Of a DNA stretch of 64,000 bases, positions 23,151 to 33,907 are shown piece after piece (positions within the stretch are counted from its first letter, which is position 1; each line of letters starts with the position of its first letter). A program made the translations under genes and the position numbers. The stretch is from Enoplolaimus lenunculus (lineage: Eukaryota; Nematoda; Enoplea; Enoplida; Thoracostomopsidae): the NCBI GenBank assembly GCA_030248215.1, contig JASANG010002622.1, forward strand, positions 1 to 64,000, in the 5' to 3' direction. The notes under the pieces are model-generated. The model did no database searches, was not told the DNA's origin, and was given only the letters and a program-made list of their open reading frames with translations.

Positions 23151-23721
23151 TGATTTACAGCCAGTCCTGTACCTAGCTCAACATGCTAGGAGGTTAAAGC
23201 TGTTTTAGAATGAACATGCTAGCAATCCGCATAAGGTGCTAAAACGATACTAAAACTTTTCAAGGGGGGAAAGTAATTTTGGGGGGTCAGTTCCTTTTAG
23301 ACGACCCGTATGGCTAAGAGTCCGCAAGCAGTTTATCAATTTTAAGATTTTTAGCTAACGTTGGTAGCTTTGAACAGTTTCCTACCTGTCAATATCAAAC
23401 TGTATCTGACATAAAACTATTTAATTTGGTCGTATTTATTGTATTCAACAAAACACACAAAGTGACAATATTTAAATTAAACTTTAACAAGCAGCTCCTA
23501 AAAGCAGCAATAGTGACGGGATATAAAAGCAAACACATGAGCGAATTGTTTAGAAAATTTTATTCATTATCCAAAACCTATTTAGTTTTATTTAAGAAAC
23601 AATACATTTGACATGTTAAGGTCGGAAAAACCGCAAATAGGCTATGATCTAAATTCAAGACTGAAATTAAGCGATAAGAATCAACCTTAACAAATCGTTA
23701 CCGTCATACCTACAAGCCGCT

Positions 23722-23855
23722 ACTATGTTACTTTAAGGGTCGTACTGTGTTTCTCGGGTTTCAATACAATAAGCCTAAGCTTTAGACTAATGTTTGCCTA
23801 CGCTTATGCTTTAGGTTTATGTCTATGCTTAATCATATGTTTATCATTAGGCTAA
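23722..23855. mobile_element. MITE B/A mosaic remnant
   Basis: CTATGTTACTTTAAGGGTCG start of B type followed by an A-type AAGCCTAAGCTTTAGACTAA interior; right end lost. Confidence 0.55.
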
Positions 23856-24101
23856 ACAAACACGGATATTTGAAGCACAAAAGTTAATAAGAGGTGTTTT
23901 TTTCGGCCAGTAGTAAAATTGCGGCAAGCACATATTCACTGGGTTTTTTAAATTATTAAGAAAAAATAGTTGACGCACCTTTTAAATTTTAAAATTTTGG
24001 GTGAATTGTGTCATTTTTATCTCAAACAATTTAGGTATTGGAAAATTGAATGATTTTAGTAATTTTTATCAAAAACGCAAACTGATACCGATTCTTACCG
24101 G

Positions 24102-24286
24102 GGCCCATGTATAAACCAGGGCCGGATCGTTTTCCGGAGGGACTATAATAGAGTCAGTTTAAGCTTTAGACTAATTTTTTTGCTTAGGCTTAAGCTTAGG
24201 CTTAGGAATAGGCTCATCCATACGCTTAGGCTTAGGCCTAGGACTATGCTTATATTACTGTTCCGGCCCCGTTCTATATATGGGCC
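24102..24286. mobile_element. MITE A2 copy with perfect 8-bp duplication
   Basis: GGCCCATGTATAAACCAGGG to TTCTATATATGGGCC, flanked by CTTACCGG (24094-24101, 24287-24294). The host repeat also occurs near 16.8 kb without the insertion. Confidence 0.93.
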
Positions 24287-24476
24287 CTTACCGGAAACGG
24301 ATATTCTAGATGCACACAACGAGCTAAACATTAGATTTTCTTCCGCATAAATCCCTGTTTAAACTATAACCTTTAGGTAACAGACATCTGCGTTGAAATG
24401 GGTCTTGAACCTAAAAACATCGATTCAGTTCGATCCCTGTAGTTGCTTTGAAATCGGCAAAACAAACCATAGCAAT

Positions 24477-24506
24477 AGTAATACCCCTGCCGGCAGGGGT
24501 ATTACT
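24477..24506. repeat. Perfect 30-bp palindrome
   Basis: AGTAATACCCCTGCC followed by its exact complement, in otherwise unique sequence inside an open minus-strand frame. Confidence 0.9.
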
Positions 24507-24908
24507 ACTCATAGCTTCTGCCAGTTTTCTGTTGTTGACCACCATAACAATAATAAAATCCCGTATAATTAAAACCGGCCGATCCAACCCGTAAATACTG
24601 AAACAGTAACAGGTCGAATTTAAATTATTTGTCACAAAAACACCGTCAGCCAACGCTTGCTGTGAACTGAAAAAAGTTTTATAGCTTCAACGCCGCCAAC
24701 TCGAGCAAGCCAGTGAAAGCTATTAATTTGAACTGAAAGCAAAAATTTCCGTACTATTTTGGTTGGGTGCCAGTCGCAGATTGAGAAAAAGGAACAGTCA
24801 AATTTAACGAGACTGCAGCATAAGAAAAAAAACTTGAAATTTGAATCAGAATTAAATTAAATTACGACCGCTAAGGTTTACTTCAGGGACATTTTGTGTC
24901 ACAACCTT

Positions 24909-25084
24909 GGCCCATGTAGAGATCAGGGGCAGAACGTATTTTTGCGGGTCGGTGATAGAGTATTAGTTTAAGCTTCAGACTAAATTTTTTGCTGGGGCTT
25001 AGGTTTAGATGTAAGCTCATTTTGTTCGCTTAGGTTTTAAATTACGCTTATACTACTGTTACGGCCCTGTTCCATTCATTGGCC
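24909..25084. mobile_element. MITE A copy
   Basis: GGCCCATGTAGAGATCAGGG to TTCCATTCATTGGCC; interior with single TTAGG units. Target duplication not clear. Confidence 0.8.
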
Positions 25085-25388
25085 TCAGCTTTATAGCCAT
25101 CACATCGTGCGGTGTTAGGAAGTTTTCGCAATTCTGTGACTAATTTGTTGTCGGCGGTATTTCGGCATCGTTGGTTGTTGTGTATTACTGTCGACAGAAT
25201 TAAGATTTTAGTTATTAACATCCGCCGGAAGTACAACAAAAAATGAATCAATTCTCATTTCTCACTAATATCAAATATATTTCTACGGTACATTTCACAA
25301 AAATTGAGAAAATATTAAAACAATTTGAAAATGATTTGATTAACGATGAAACATTACATTTTGCAGGAGCTGATGTTTAGCTTCAACC

Positions 25389-25563
25389 GGCCAAAACCAT
25401 AAGCCTTAGCCTAAGCCTAAGCCGAAGCGTAAGAATGTGTTTTTTTCTAAGCCTAAGTCTAAACGTAAGCCTATTAAGCCAAGCAAAAAATAAGTCTAAA
25501 GGATAAAGCTTAAACTATTCTAGTCCCACAGGAAAACGTTCCGCCCCAGATTTGTACATGGGC
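25389..25563. mobile_element. MITE A copy with GCTTCAAC duplication
   Basis: CGGCC... AGCCTAAGCCTAAGCC ... CAGATTTGTACATGGGCC; GCTTCAACC-like sequence flanks both sides, offset by one base. Confidence 0.8.
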
Positions 25564-26169
25564 CGCTTCAACCGGAACACTTTAACCAGTTTTTGTCTAA
25601 AGAATATAATCAATTGAAGTCTGATTCGTTACAAAGGTTTTTTTACAGCTCAATTAAACCAAAATTCGTGTTTGGTTGTAAGGTTTTATTGAAAGTGGAA
25701 ATTCCACACCAAATCAATATTATTTAGTTAAATTGATTTTACTACTAGTCAACGTGGTTACAAATTTGCAACGCTAAAAAATTCCTCCCAAAACTCATTA
25801 ATCCTGAAATCCACGAGATACTTTTTGTTTGCATTTCGGTTTTACGTTTTAATTCTTTGGTTCATCGTGTACTCTGCGTTTCAAAAATGTATTCTAATGG
25901 TGTTCCAGCTTCAATAATATAGATGATTTCTTATCACTGACGTCAATATTGGGTGAAAAAATGGGTACTTGTTATTACTTTTATGGCCGTAATGATACAT
26001 TAAACATATTCCTAGGACTAAAGCCAGAGCCTATGAGTTGAAGAACGTCTAAACCAAAGCCTACTTGGAATCCCATCAGATATAAATATTTATATCAATA
26101 TATAAATATATTTATCTAAAGTCAAAATGTTCTTAAGTACTATTGGTGATAGCGCCAGCTAATGCGATA

Positions 26170-26216
26170 TTCACGAATAACTGGGGCAACTCGGAACAGG
26201 TTTTGTTCATGTTGAT
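26170..26216. mobile_element. Element J end fragment
   Basis: TATTCACGAATAACTGGGGC and ACAGGTTTTGTTCATGTTGA. Confidence 0.5.
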
Positions 26217-26235
26217 TCGACAATACAAATTGGTG

Positions 26236-26444
26236 CACTGCAAAAAATGGTGAGTCAAATTGACTCTCTCCGAAATAGGCTCTAGGGACTACACAAACTG
26301 AGTCAGATTCGACTCCAATAGAATCAAATTTGACTCGCTAAATCGCACGTTTGACTCTGGCGGAGTCGAATTTTGACTCATTTTGTGTAGCCCCGTAGAG
26401 CCTATTTCAGAGGGAGTCAATTTGACTCAGCACTTTTTGCAGTG
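26236..26444. mobile_element. MITE I, near-palindromic
   Basis: CACTGCAAAAAATGGTGAG to CACTTTTTGCAGTG. Confidence 0.92.
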
Positions 26445-26601
26445 TGTGATCTAAATAGATTTCTATTTCGCAATAGCAGACAGGGCCGGAGCAGCCACTC
26501 CCCATACCCTAAGTTTATTTCGCTATAATCAAAATGTTTTGTTTTGATTTTTTTAACCATGCTACAAGATCAACAAAATGCCAGATCACTATGCTTTAAA
26601 T

Positions 26602-27062
26602 GGCCAACGTATAGAACAGCGCCGTAACAGTAGTATATGTATGTTCCTAAACCTAAGCCTAAGCGCAAGAACACCTAAGTCTAAGCCTAAAAGCAAAAAT
26701 ATTTGTTTAAAGATAGTAAATTGAAAATTTTTCGCTTAACCCTTTCCCACATGAATATTTTCTATTTCCCCTGAGACCTACTTTTATGCTAGGTTTCGAA
26801 CTCCAGTGACTGGAGTGGGAGGCGTATACCATCACCACTCAGCAATAGGAGTTTGGCGCTCGAGCCCGAGGGGGCTCTCACGTCTTGTGGTGCTTTAGTA
26901 TATACTATATATACGTGTTGCAATTGTTGCGATATATATTATTTAACGTATATACACTGCGCCGAGTTTCCCATAGTCAAATCTATGTGAGAAGGGGTTA
27001 AAGCCAGAGTTTACTCTATGGCAAGCCAACAGAAAAGGTTCCGCTCCGTATCTTTACGTACG
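26602..27062. mobile_element. MITE A2 copy interrupted by MITE F
   Basis: GGCCAACGTATAGAACAGCG on the left, CCAACAGAAAAGGTTCCGC and TTTACGTACG on the right; flanked by CTTTAAAT on both sides (26594-26601, 27063-27070). A family F element occupies 26740-26997 at a TTAA inside it. Confidence 0.92.
26740..26997. mobile_element. MITE F inserted in MITE A2 at TTAA
   Basis: TTAA (26736-26739) CCCTTTCCCACATGAATATT to TATGTGAGAAGGGG TTAA (26998-27001). tRNA-like A box GCTGAGTGGTGATGG and B box GAGTTCGAAACC on the minus strand. Confidence 0.92.
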
Positions 27063-27356
27063 CTTTAAATGGTGAAATAAAGTACGTAATTTCCGTGCAA
27101 CCCTTCACAAACCATACCCAAATGGTCATGATTCAATAATTAAACAGTCTCCAGAGAACCAGCATAAACTCTGTATCGGCAACGTTTTTTTAAAATATTT
27201 CTAATTTTGGATTTTAAAAATATAAAAACGGAAAGAATACTTTCGTGAGGTCTGACAGCGCATTATTAAGCGTATAATCAAGATATGCGCTTTAAATTCA
27301 ATTTTTAAAGCAAACTTTTCGTAATAAATAGATGCTCATTTGAAAAATGTTAGCTA

Positions 27357-27680
27357 CTGTAGTGACCCGAATATAAGAGGTGGACTGATATTTATTTGGC
27401 CTTACCGTAGGGCACTCCCCTGTTATTTAATTACGGACTGTTATTTATTTTTAACCCACCCACCGCGCTTTGCATTAATAATGATATATCCGGTATTGTA
27501 ACTGTCCGTTGAATTTAATGTTGATTTGTCTTGAATAAAAAAACTTGAGCGATAATGCAAGGTTATACTTACGAATGTACTTTCAAAACTTAATTACGTT
27601 TTAAAGTATTGAACTCAAATTTATTTGGTCCTGGAGTCATTTATGCCATATAATTAGGGATAATTGACATTTATGGACTC
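27357..27680. mobile_element. MITE C, right part replaced
   Basis: CTGTAGTGACCCGAATATAA left; at 27680 passes into family A sequence (GCTTAAGCTTTAGACTA) and the C right end is missing. Confidence 0.75.
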
Positions 27681-28235
27681 TAAAGCTTAAGCTTTAGACT
27701 ATTTTTGGCTTAGACATAGGCTTAGGTATAAGCTCATTCGTACGATTAGGCTTAGGAATATGCTTATACTCGTTACGATTCTTGGTTTAGGTATACACCA
27801 GCATACAAGCACCGCGACAAATATAAAATCGGTTCCACAAAATGTTACCACACATCATAAAATCTTTTCAAATCAAGACATTGTTTCTGACAGTTTTATT
27901 TTTTCAATTATTTCGTATTTATGTTTTTTGTTTTCACTTTCGTAGCCAAAAAAACCTGTAACATTCGAGTACCGGTAGATTTAATACTCAAAAATCGGCA
28001 AGATACAAACCAGGTTTGCACGTTGTTTTCAGTTATGATTTGGCAAAATGTGGCATAAATTGATGTAGAAAATAGCAGCTTTTACATTTTCGACAATATG
28101 TCAGATAAAGCGACATGTCGTTGTGGTTTGGTGCTGGCCAAACCTATTTCGAATCAATTCAGAATTGACAAAAATGTTCTATTTGAAAATTCAAGATGTG
28201 GCGGTCGACCATTGTCGGGTTTTCTTTAAATTTTA

Positions 28236-28393
28236 AGATAATAGAAAATATTCATGTGAGAAAGGGTTAAAGTACATCTTCGATGACATACCGTTTATCG
28301 TCGATCCGGTTTCGAACGCCCAGTGTAGATACAGCTGTAGACCGTTGCCGTTATATTGGCACAATAGAAAATATTCATGTGAGAAATGGTTAA
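28236..28393. mobile_element. Two MITE F ends around the duplicated GPCR tail
   Basis: AATATTCATGTGAGAAAGGG TTAA (to 28270) and AATATTCATGTGAGAAATGG TTAA (to 28393). In the downstream copy the stop codon TAA is part of the TTAA; in the gene itself the stop (28396-28398) lies just beside it. Confidence 0.75.
28267..28345 (-). pseudogene. Diverged duplicate of the GPCR C-terminal coding tail
   Basis: Just downstream of the GPCR stop (28396-28398) a second copy of the tail reads TAVSTLGVRNR then DDKRYVIEDVL and stop (28267-28269), matching the gene's ATVSTRAPTPRNS then DNKFYVIEDVI and stop. Each copy is followed by the same MITE-F-type end (TTAACC..TTTCTCACATG, minus strand). This looks like a tandem duplication of about 125 bp covering the last codons, stop and a piggyBac-like end. 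An acceptor-like CTACAG lies before it, so it could also serve as an alternative last exon; that is inference. Confidence 0.7.
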
Positions 28394-28395
28394 TA

Positions 28396-29979
28396 TTAAA
28401 TTACATCTTCAATGACATAAAATTTATTATCAAAACTGTTTCGTGGGGTTGGTGCTCGAGTTGAAACGGTTGCAAGTGATTGGCGATTTGGCCTCTTCGG
28501 ATAATCTGTCATTAGTACTCCGATATCCGTTTCGTGCTGTTGTCGAGGTCCTTGCCTCGGACCTGGATGTGTCATTTCTGAAAATCCATGGATTCGGCTG
28601 AAACATGTCGTCCGTATATTTGTTGCCCACTTCAACCCAACATTCAACCGGTCTCGTAACCCTTTCTCAGTTGACTTGAACGCGTACTGCCAGCGTTGAA
28701 AACTCACCAATCGAGCAACTTCTCGTCGAAATCGTTTGCCGTAGCGTAAATAAACGAAAAAATTTGACGTCGAATTGACAATTACTAACAAATTGCTCAA
28801 CTCGACCAAATACGCGATCACAGGAAGCCGGTAAAATTGACGCGATCCAAGCGCTGACTCTAAAATACTCAAAAATACCGGCAGGATTTGACAAATTAAA
28901 AATTTAATATTAATTACAAGCAAAATTCGTGTTGTACTATTGCGACGATTCAGTGTTGCGATACTTGAGCCAGCGGCTAAGCAGTCAGGAGTCGACGCAG
29001 TCGAGACAGCTGATGGTAACCGAGGTCGACGGAAGTACGAAAGTCTGATCGCCGAGTGACCATTGTGATCGGCAACAAACGTAGGATCAGGCAATGAAGA
29101 ATGACGACGTTGGCGGCCAAGAATATCAGCAATTGAAGGAAGCGCTGAATGCCTTCTATCTGGAAGTTGTGAACGAGCTGAAAAGGTCCATCTCGACTGC
29201 AGTTGTTCCGACTGTTTTGTCGACGAGTGATTGTTGTCGAATTCAGTTGTTAACTGTAATTCACCGTTTGTACACGGCCGCCGTAACGTTCGCAAACGTT
29301 GGCGGCCGTTCAGTGCAAACGATGAAATTACGTTGCTCAACTGTGACAAAGTCGCTCGTCTGCTGTAATATCGACGAGGATTTGACACAAACGACGGAGC
29401 GAATTCAGTTGAGCCTGGTGCGCTTTGATCAAAGAAGATTCGTTGCTGATTTTCTGTGTTGTATTTGGAGACTTCATCGGTTTTATCGTCTTTTTGCGGT
29501 GATTCACACAGTTCGAGCTTCGGTAGAAATGTGACGCTGTTTCGAGGAGATGTACTTCGATATGATTGGCTACCAGAGTACGGATACAGCATTGGTTTGT
29601 CTGAATTTGAGCCACTCATATCGAACGAATTTAGCGATTCTTGTTCAGCAAACGGGCACAACTTGTCAGACGCATCTGTCACAACCAACTGAACATTGGC
29701 ACTGCTGTTGGTTAAATCTTCAATTACGCCATGAGTGACGGTTACCTGTTGCCGTAAGCCAACTTTTAGCTTACTGCAACTATACGCTGTATTTTGTGTG
29801 TTGAATTTTTCACATTTACTAGCTATGTCATTTGTTCGTTGGTTTTGGTTTGTGTCATTTTTGATTGGTATCGAACTGACGTTGTTTGCTTCGCTATTTG
29901 TGTTTCGTTCGTCTTCATGTTCGTTTTGGCAAAATTTTTGCTCTTTTTGTTGTTGTTTGTTTTGTTGTTGTTGTTGTTT

Positions 29980-30011
<32 letters not shown>

Positions 30012-33000
30012 GCTGCTGTTGTTGTTCTTTTTGTTGTTGTTGTTGTTGTTGTTGTTGTTCCGATTGGCGTTGTTTATCTAACGACTTGTTATTTTGGTGT
30101 ACATCCAATTTAATCTTATGCTTAGCAGTTTCGGTTCCGCCTACGTTTGGTTCCACGCCATTTTCGAGTATTTCAACGCTTTTTCTATGACCACAGGCGC
30201 CGTTCGAGATCGTGTGTCCGGTCGGATGTTGCTGTTGATCGCACAGATTGACTTGTTTTCCAAGTCTAAAATTTTTTACACATCTATAAAATGACTAAGG
30301 TACAATTCAGATCAAAATCGCAAAAACAACAACTTTAGCATTTTCCGCATCATAAAAACTGTTTTGTATGATGCTTAATTTCAAGCTAAGATTCGATACC
30401 GCGACACTCAAGCGTCAAAGGCGTTTACACCGCCGAGAACGCTCGACTTTCACAACGGCTTGACTGTCGTATTTTGCACTGCGCATATATGTGATACTTG
30501 TCTAAACGCTGTGCGTTGTGTATTATTTTGTGCAAACAGTTTGCGTTTTAGTCGCTCGTTCAAGTGGTCAATGTTACTTTAAGGGGCGTAACAGTAGATT
30601 TAGCGTATTCCTAAGCCTAAGCCTAAGCCTAAGCGTTGCAAAAATGAGTTCCTAAGCTTAAGCCTAAGCCTAAGCTAAGCGTTGCAAAAATGAGTTCCTA
30701 TGCTTAAGCCTAAGCCTAAGCCTAAGCGTTGCAAAAAATTAGGTCCTAAGCGTAAGCCTAAGCCTAAGCGTTGCAAAATTGAGTTCCTAAGCTTAACTTT
30801 AAGCCTAAGCCTAAGCAAAACATGTAATCTTGAATCTAAACCTAGTCGTTTCATAGACCCACCAGAAACCTGTACGCCCCGTAAAGTAACATGGACCGTT
30901 CAAGTTATACTCTATGCAGTACAGGATTAAAAACGGCATTCATTGTTTGCTTACTTGTATGCAAGCGCTTTGATCAAAAATGTTTGAAACAACCACGGTC
31001 CTACAGTGACTAGCAGCATGTGTAGTGTAATGTGATAAATAACCAGATATTCTTTTGTCCACCGGATACTTGTTGTCTGAAACAAATTACAACTTTTACA
31101 AGCAATGAAAAATTTTGAAACATTAGAAAAAATACATTTTTATTAATTAAAATTAACCTTAAGAAATACCGTTTGGTCACAAATATTAACTTGTTAAATT
31201 GTGCAAGCTAAAATTGTACAGATCCTACACTAAATTTCGACAAAAATTGTACAATTTTATCCATTAATGGCATATATTTTGTAAAACAGTAACAAATTAA
31301 ATATTGTGTACGGCGCATAACGTTTAAACTGTTTCAAATTTTGAGCAAATTATTCTATTAGCGTCCATAGCTGGTGAGAAATTCCACATCGCGTACACAA
31401 ATTAATGTAAACCACGCATAAAACGTGACGTAAACATTGGGGTTGCGCTATACTTTTGTTGACGTCCGGCGCCGTCCATCACCGTGCGAGGTATTGTACG
31501 CAAATAATTCGCGGAAGGCGACGGACGGCGCCGAGCGGATGACTGACGGCACCGGACGTTCAGTTTAGTGCAACTCTAGCAAGTCCGTAGCCAGCGCAAC
31601 ATGCTGGAGGTTGTGCGTTCTGCCACTGTTGTGCCTACTTTAAGATCCGCATATATTTTCGGTTTTGGTTCAAAAGTTTTCTGGAACTGTCAAAAATGTC
31701 CCAATTCTCAATCTCAACTTTTCCATTCATACTCTTATCGCACTGGAAGTGTGCCAGTTTAGCAGCCAATCGCCAATTAGTCATAAGTGCTATACACATT
31801 TGAGAATATTGGCACAGTTAAACATGGTTTTTGACACTATTTTTATAATTTAAAAAGTATACCTGAATTCGATAGCGATATTCGGTTGTTCGTTTGCTTG
31901 GATCACTGCACACGAGTTGATGCTTTATTTTAATAATGAAAATTTTAATTGCGTTAAATCCAACGCTTAACAAAGCCACCGCTCCTATGAGCATAAATCG
32001 ATGCAGTCGAGACGAATAACTGTAATGACTGTATGGATAGCAAATGGCGTGAAATCGCACCAGAGTCACAAGTATTAGTGTCCAAACTAAAATGGTAAAA
32101 ACGCACGGTGTCCGTTTGATCAATTAATATATATACATATATTTATACGCATATATATTAATATATATTTATATATAATATATATATTATATATAAATAT
32201 ATATTAATATATATGTGTATATATATGTATATATTTATAATTATATATTATATATCAAGGTTTCAAATTATTATATTTCGTGCCTAAATTGTTTATAGCT
32301 ACTCTGTAATAGTTTATGTTTTTATGTCTGAGGATATTGGTCAATTCATAATCATCTGGTGACACGACAATGATGGTTAAAACACTTCGGTGACAAACCA
32401 AACAACTTTTGACAAAAATTGCTAAAATGTTAAACAGCAATCGCTACTGCAATAAACTGCAGTAGTGGTTTATATTTAATTGCGCACAAAAATTGTGTGT
32501 TTTTGCAAAAATGTAAATTTTCGAAACGTCAGGTTCTCAAATTAATCAACTGTCTACTTTTGGATAGTGAACGCTTTGAACGGTTTTCAGACATTTCGGC
32601 TTCAAAAGCGCCGCGAAATAGGCCACGACTTGGGATCAAAATTTAAATTTTGTAGTAACATTTAGTTCTAAAATTGCGTTTGAGGATTCGCATATTTCTC
32701 TCGCCAACTTTTTTCACTATGGTATGTTGTGTTGCCTGTCGTCAGATATGCTTGAATGCAACACTGCCGGAACATAAATATGATCAATAAAGGGTCAGAT
32801 ACACTGTAAATTCCAGTGAATTGATTTAATCAACTCAGAGAACGAATTAGTCATTTCTTTATCATTTCTGTGTTATTCTATCAGTAAACATTAACTCACT
32901 CTGAGCTGGCTGAAATCCGGAGGACTTAATTAACTAAGACTGTGTTCAATCAATTCAGAATTCAAAGTCCAGAAATACCTGCTTCAAACTCAGTGATTCA

Positions 33001-33573
33001 ACTAATTCGCCGAATTAAAATCAATTCACTGCAATTTTGTCAGCGTAAAACCTCACCGGATGCGGTTCTCGCAATTCCGCCAAGCGGATAAAACACTGCA
33101 ACTGCGTACGCGTAAACTGGTGAATCTTCAGGCGTCGAAACTGACCCGATATCGTCGGCAACTTTTGCTCGAGTTTCAATAATTGTACTTGTACTGTAGA
33201 GTGTAACTGCCATTGGCATTAATAAAATATCCCACAATGCAAGTGCAATCAAATATGCATTTAGCTGACATCGTAATGCAGTCACTCGACTTAACACAAA
33301 ACACAATGCAGTATTGCTTACAAGTCCAATAATTGCTAATGGTATTAATATTAATACATTAATGATATAAGAGTAAATTTCATAGCTACTCAAATGTGAA
33401 AGATAAGTAGTTAGGGTTAGACTTTGTGGAACCGGACGCGCGCTGGTACCGTTCAAGTATTCGGACAGGGCGGTGGTGCCATTTTGACGTCTGAGTAGTG
33501 GTAGACACGGATGATCGGCGTCAAGGCCCCAGTCGAAAATGTCAAGTGCCGCAGCTGACGTTAAATTTGTCAT
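28396..33573 (-). CDS. FMRFamide-receptor-like class A GPCR, complete, with giant third cytoplasmic loop
   Basis: Minus-strand exons 33057-33573 (ATG 33573), 31863-32086, 30955-31076 and 28396-30265 total 2733 nt with consistent phases (1, 0, 2) and GT-AG introns: 910 residues. Glycosylated N-terminus (NLT, NGT, NGT). TM1 about 65-92 (GLVSN), TM2 102-127 (LALWD), TM3 152-182 ending in VRF where DRY is usual, TM4 about 200-225, ECL2 with one Cys (232), TM5 259-284, TM6 732-758 (FLICQILP), TM7 768-792 with NSTSNFFVY in place of NPxxY. The YPLGGIARTASVW stretch and TM6/TM7 resemble invertebrate FMRFamide/FRPR receptors, so it is probably a plasma-membrane neuropeptide receptor; the ligand is unknown. 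Loop 3 spans about 440 residues with polyglutamine (about 355-400) and two RRHS kinase-type sites. The C-terminus EDVI fits a class III PDZ ligand. Introns carry MITEs D, E, H and B. Confidence 0.93.
29930..30058 (-). repeat. CAA/CAG repeat coding polyglutamine
   Basis: Minus-strand CAA repeat with rare CAG and AAA/GAA codons; encodes Gln runs of the GPCR third loop. Mostly CAA, which lowers slippage compared with pure CAG. Confidence 0.95.
30385..30500. mobile_element. Degenerate MITE F core in GPCR intron 3
   Basis: GATTCGATACCGCGACACTC, ACGCTCGACTTTCACAACGG and TTTTGCACTGCGCATATATG match the F interior; ends not seen. Confidence 0.5.
30566..30897. mobile_element. MITE B copy in GPCR intron 3, perfect 8-bp duplication
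   Basis: GGTCAATGTTACTTTAAGGG to GTAAAGTAACATGGACC; flanked by GTTCAAGT (30558-30565, 30898-30905). Interior has four GCCTAA runs separated by GTTGCAAAAATGAGTTCC, a secondary tandem unit. Confidence 0.95.
31439..31575. mobile_element. MITE H in GPCR intron 2
   Basis: GGGTTGCGCTATACTTTTGT to TTCAGTTTAGTGCAACTC. Confidence 0.85.
31740..31817. mobile_element. MITE E right part in GPCR intron 2
   Basis: GTGCTATACACATTTGAGAA end preceded by TAGTCATA; left end unclear. Confidence 0.55.
32125..32260. repeat. AT palindrome in GPCR intron 1
   Basis: AT-only sequence; 32152-32212 is nearly self-complementary around a TATATATA centre, with TTAATATATATTTATA arms. Ends about 40 nt upstream of the exon 2 acceptor. 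Confidence 0.85.
32802..33045. mobile_element. MITE D in GPCR intron 1
   Basis: CACTGTAAATTCCAGTG left, AATTTTGTCAGCG right, TA on both sides. GAGTTGA/TCAACTC-type inverted interior. Its right end is 11 nt from the GPCR exon 1 donor. Confidence 0.9.
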
Positions 33574-33590
33574 ATTGCAGCGTTTATATT

Positions 33591-33797
33591 GCTAAATTAG
33601 CTACTGTAATTAAAAGTCGTTGAGTTAACAAAACACGCGTTTATTGGTAAAATTATGAATTCGTAAGGCGAACCCGCTGTTTGAATCAAAGTTTGCTAAA
33701 TTAGCTACTGTAATTGAAGTCGTTGAGTTAACAAAACACGCGTTTATTGGTAAAAATTACGAAATCGTAAGGCGAACCCGCTGTTTGAATCAAAGTT
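33591..33797. repeat. Tandem duplication (104 bp x 2) just upstream of the GPCR start
   Basis: GCTAAATTAGCTACTGTAAT ... CGCTGTTTGAATCAAAG occurs at 33591-33694 and again from 33695, with only a few differences. Position, 18 bp before the ATG on the minus strand, places it in the 5' leader or promoter. Confidence 0.92.
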
Positions 33798-33907
33798 CTA
33801 CGTGAAAGGGTCATAAAATATACAATGAGTTTGTTTATTAAATATACACCAAATTTAGATATTTTTAGTATAATATTCATTCTAAAACAATGTGTATTAA
33901 GCAGGTC

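Noticed and set aside
29735-30190. Plus-strand Cys-rich open frame of 151 codons
   Set aside because: Antisense of the GPCR polyglutamine exon; the Cys run is the reverse reading of CAA/CAG repeats.
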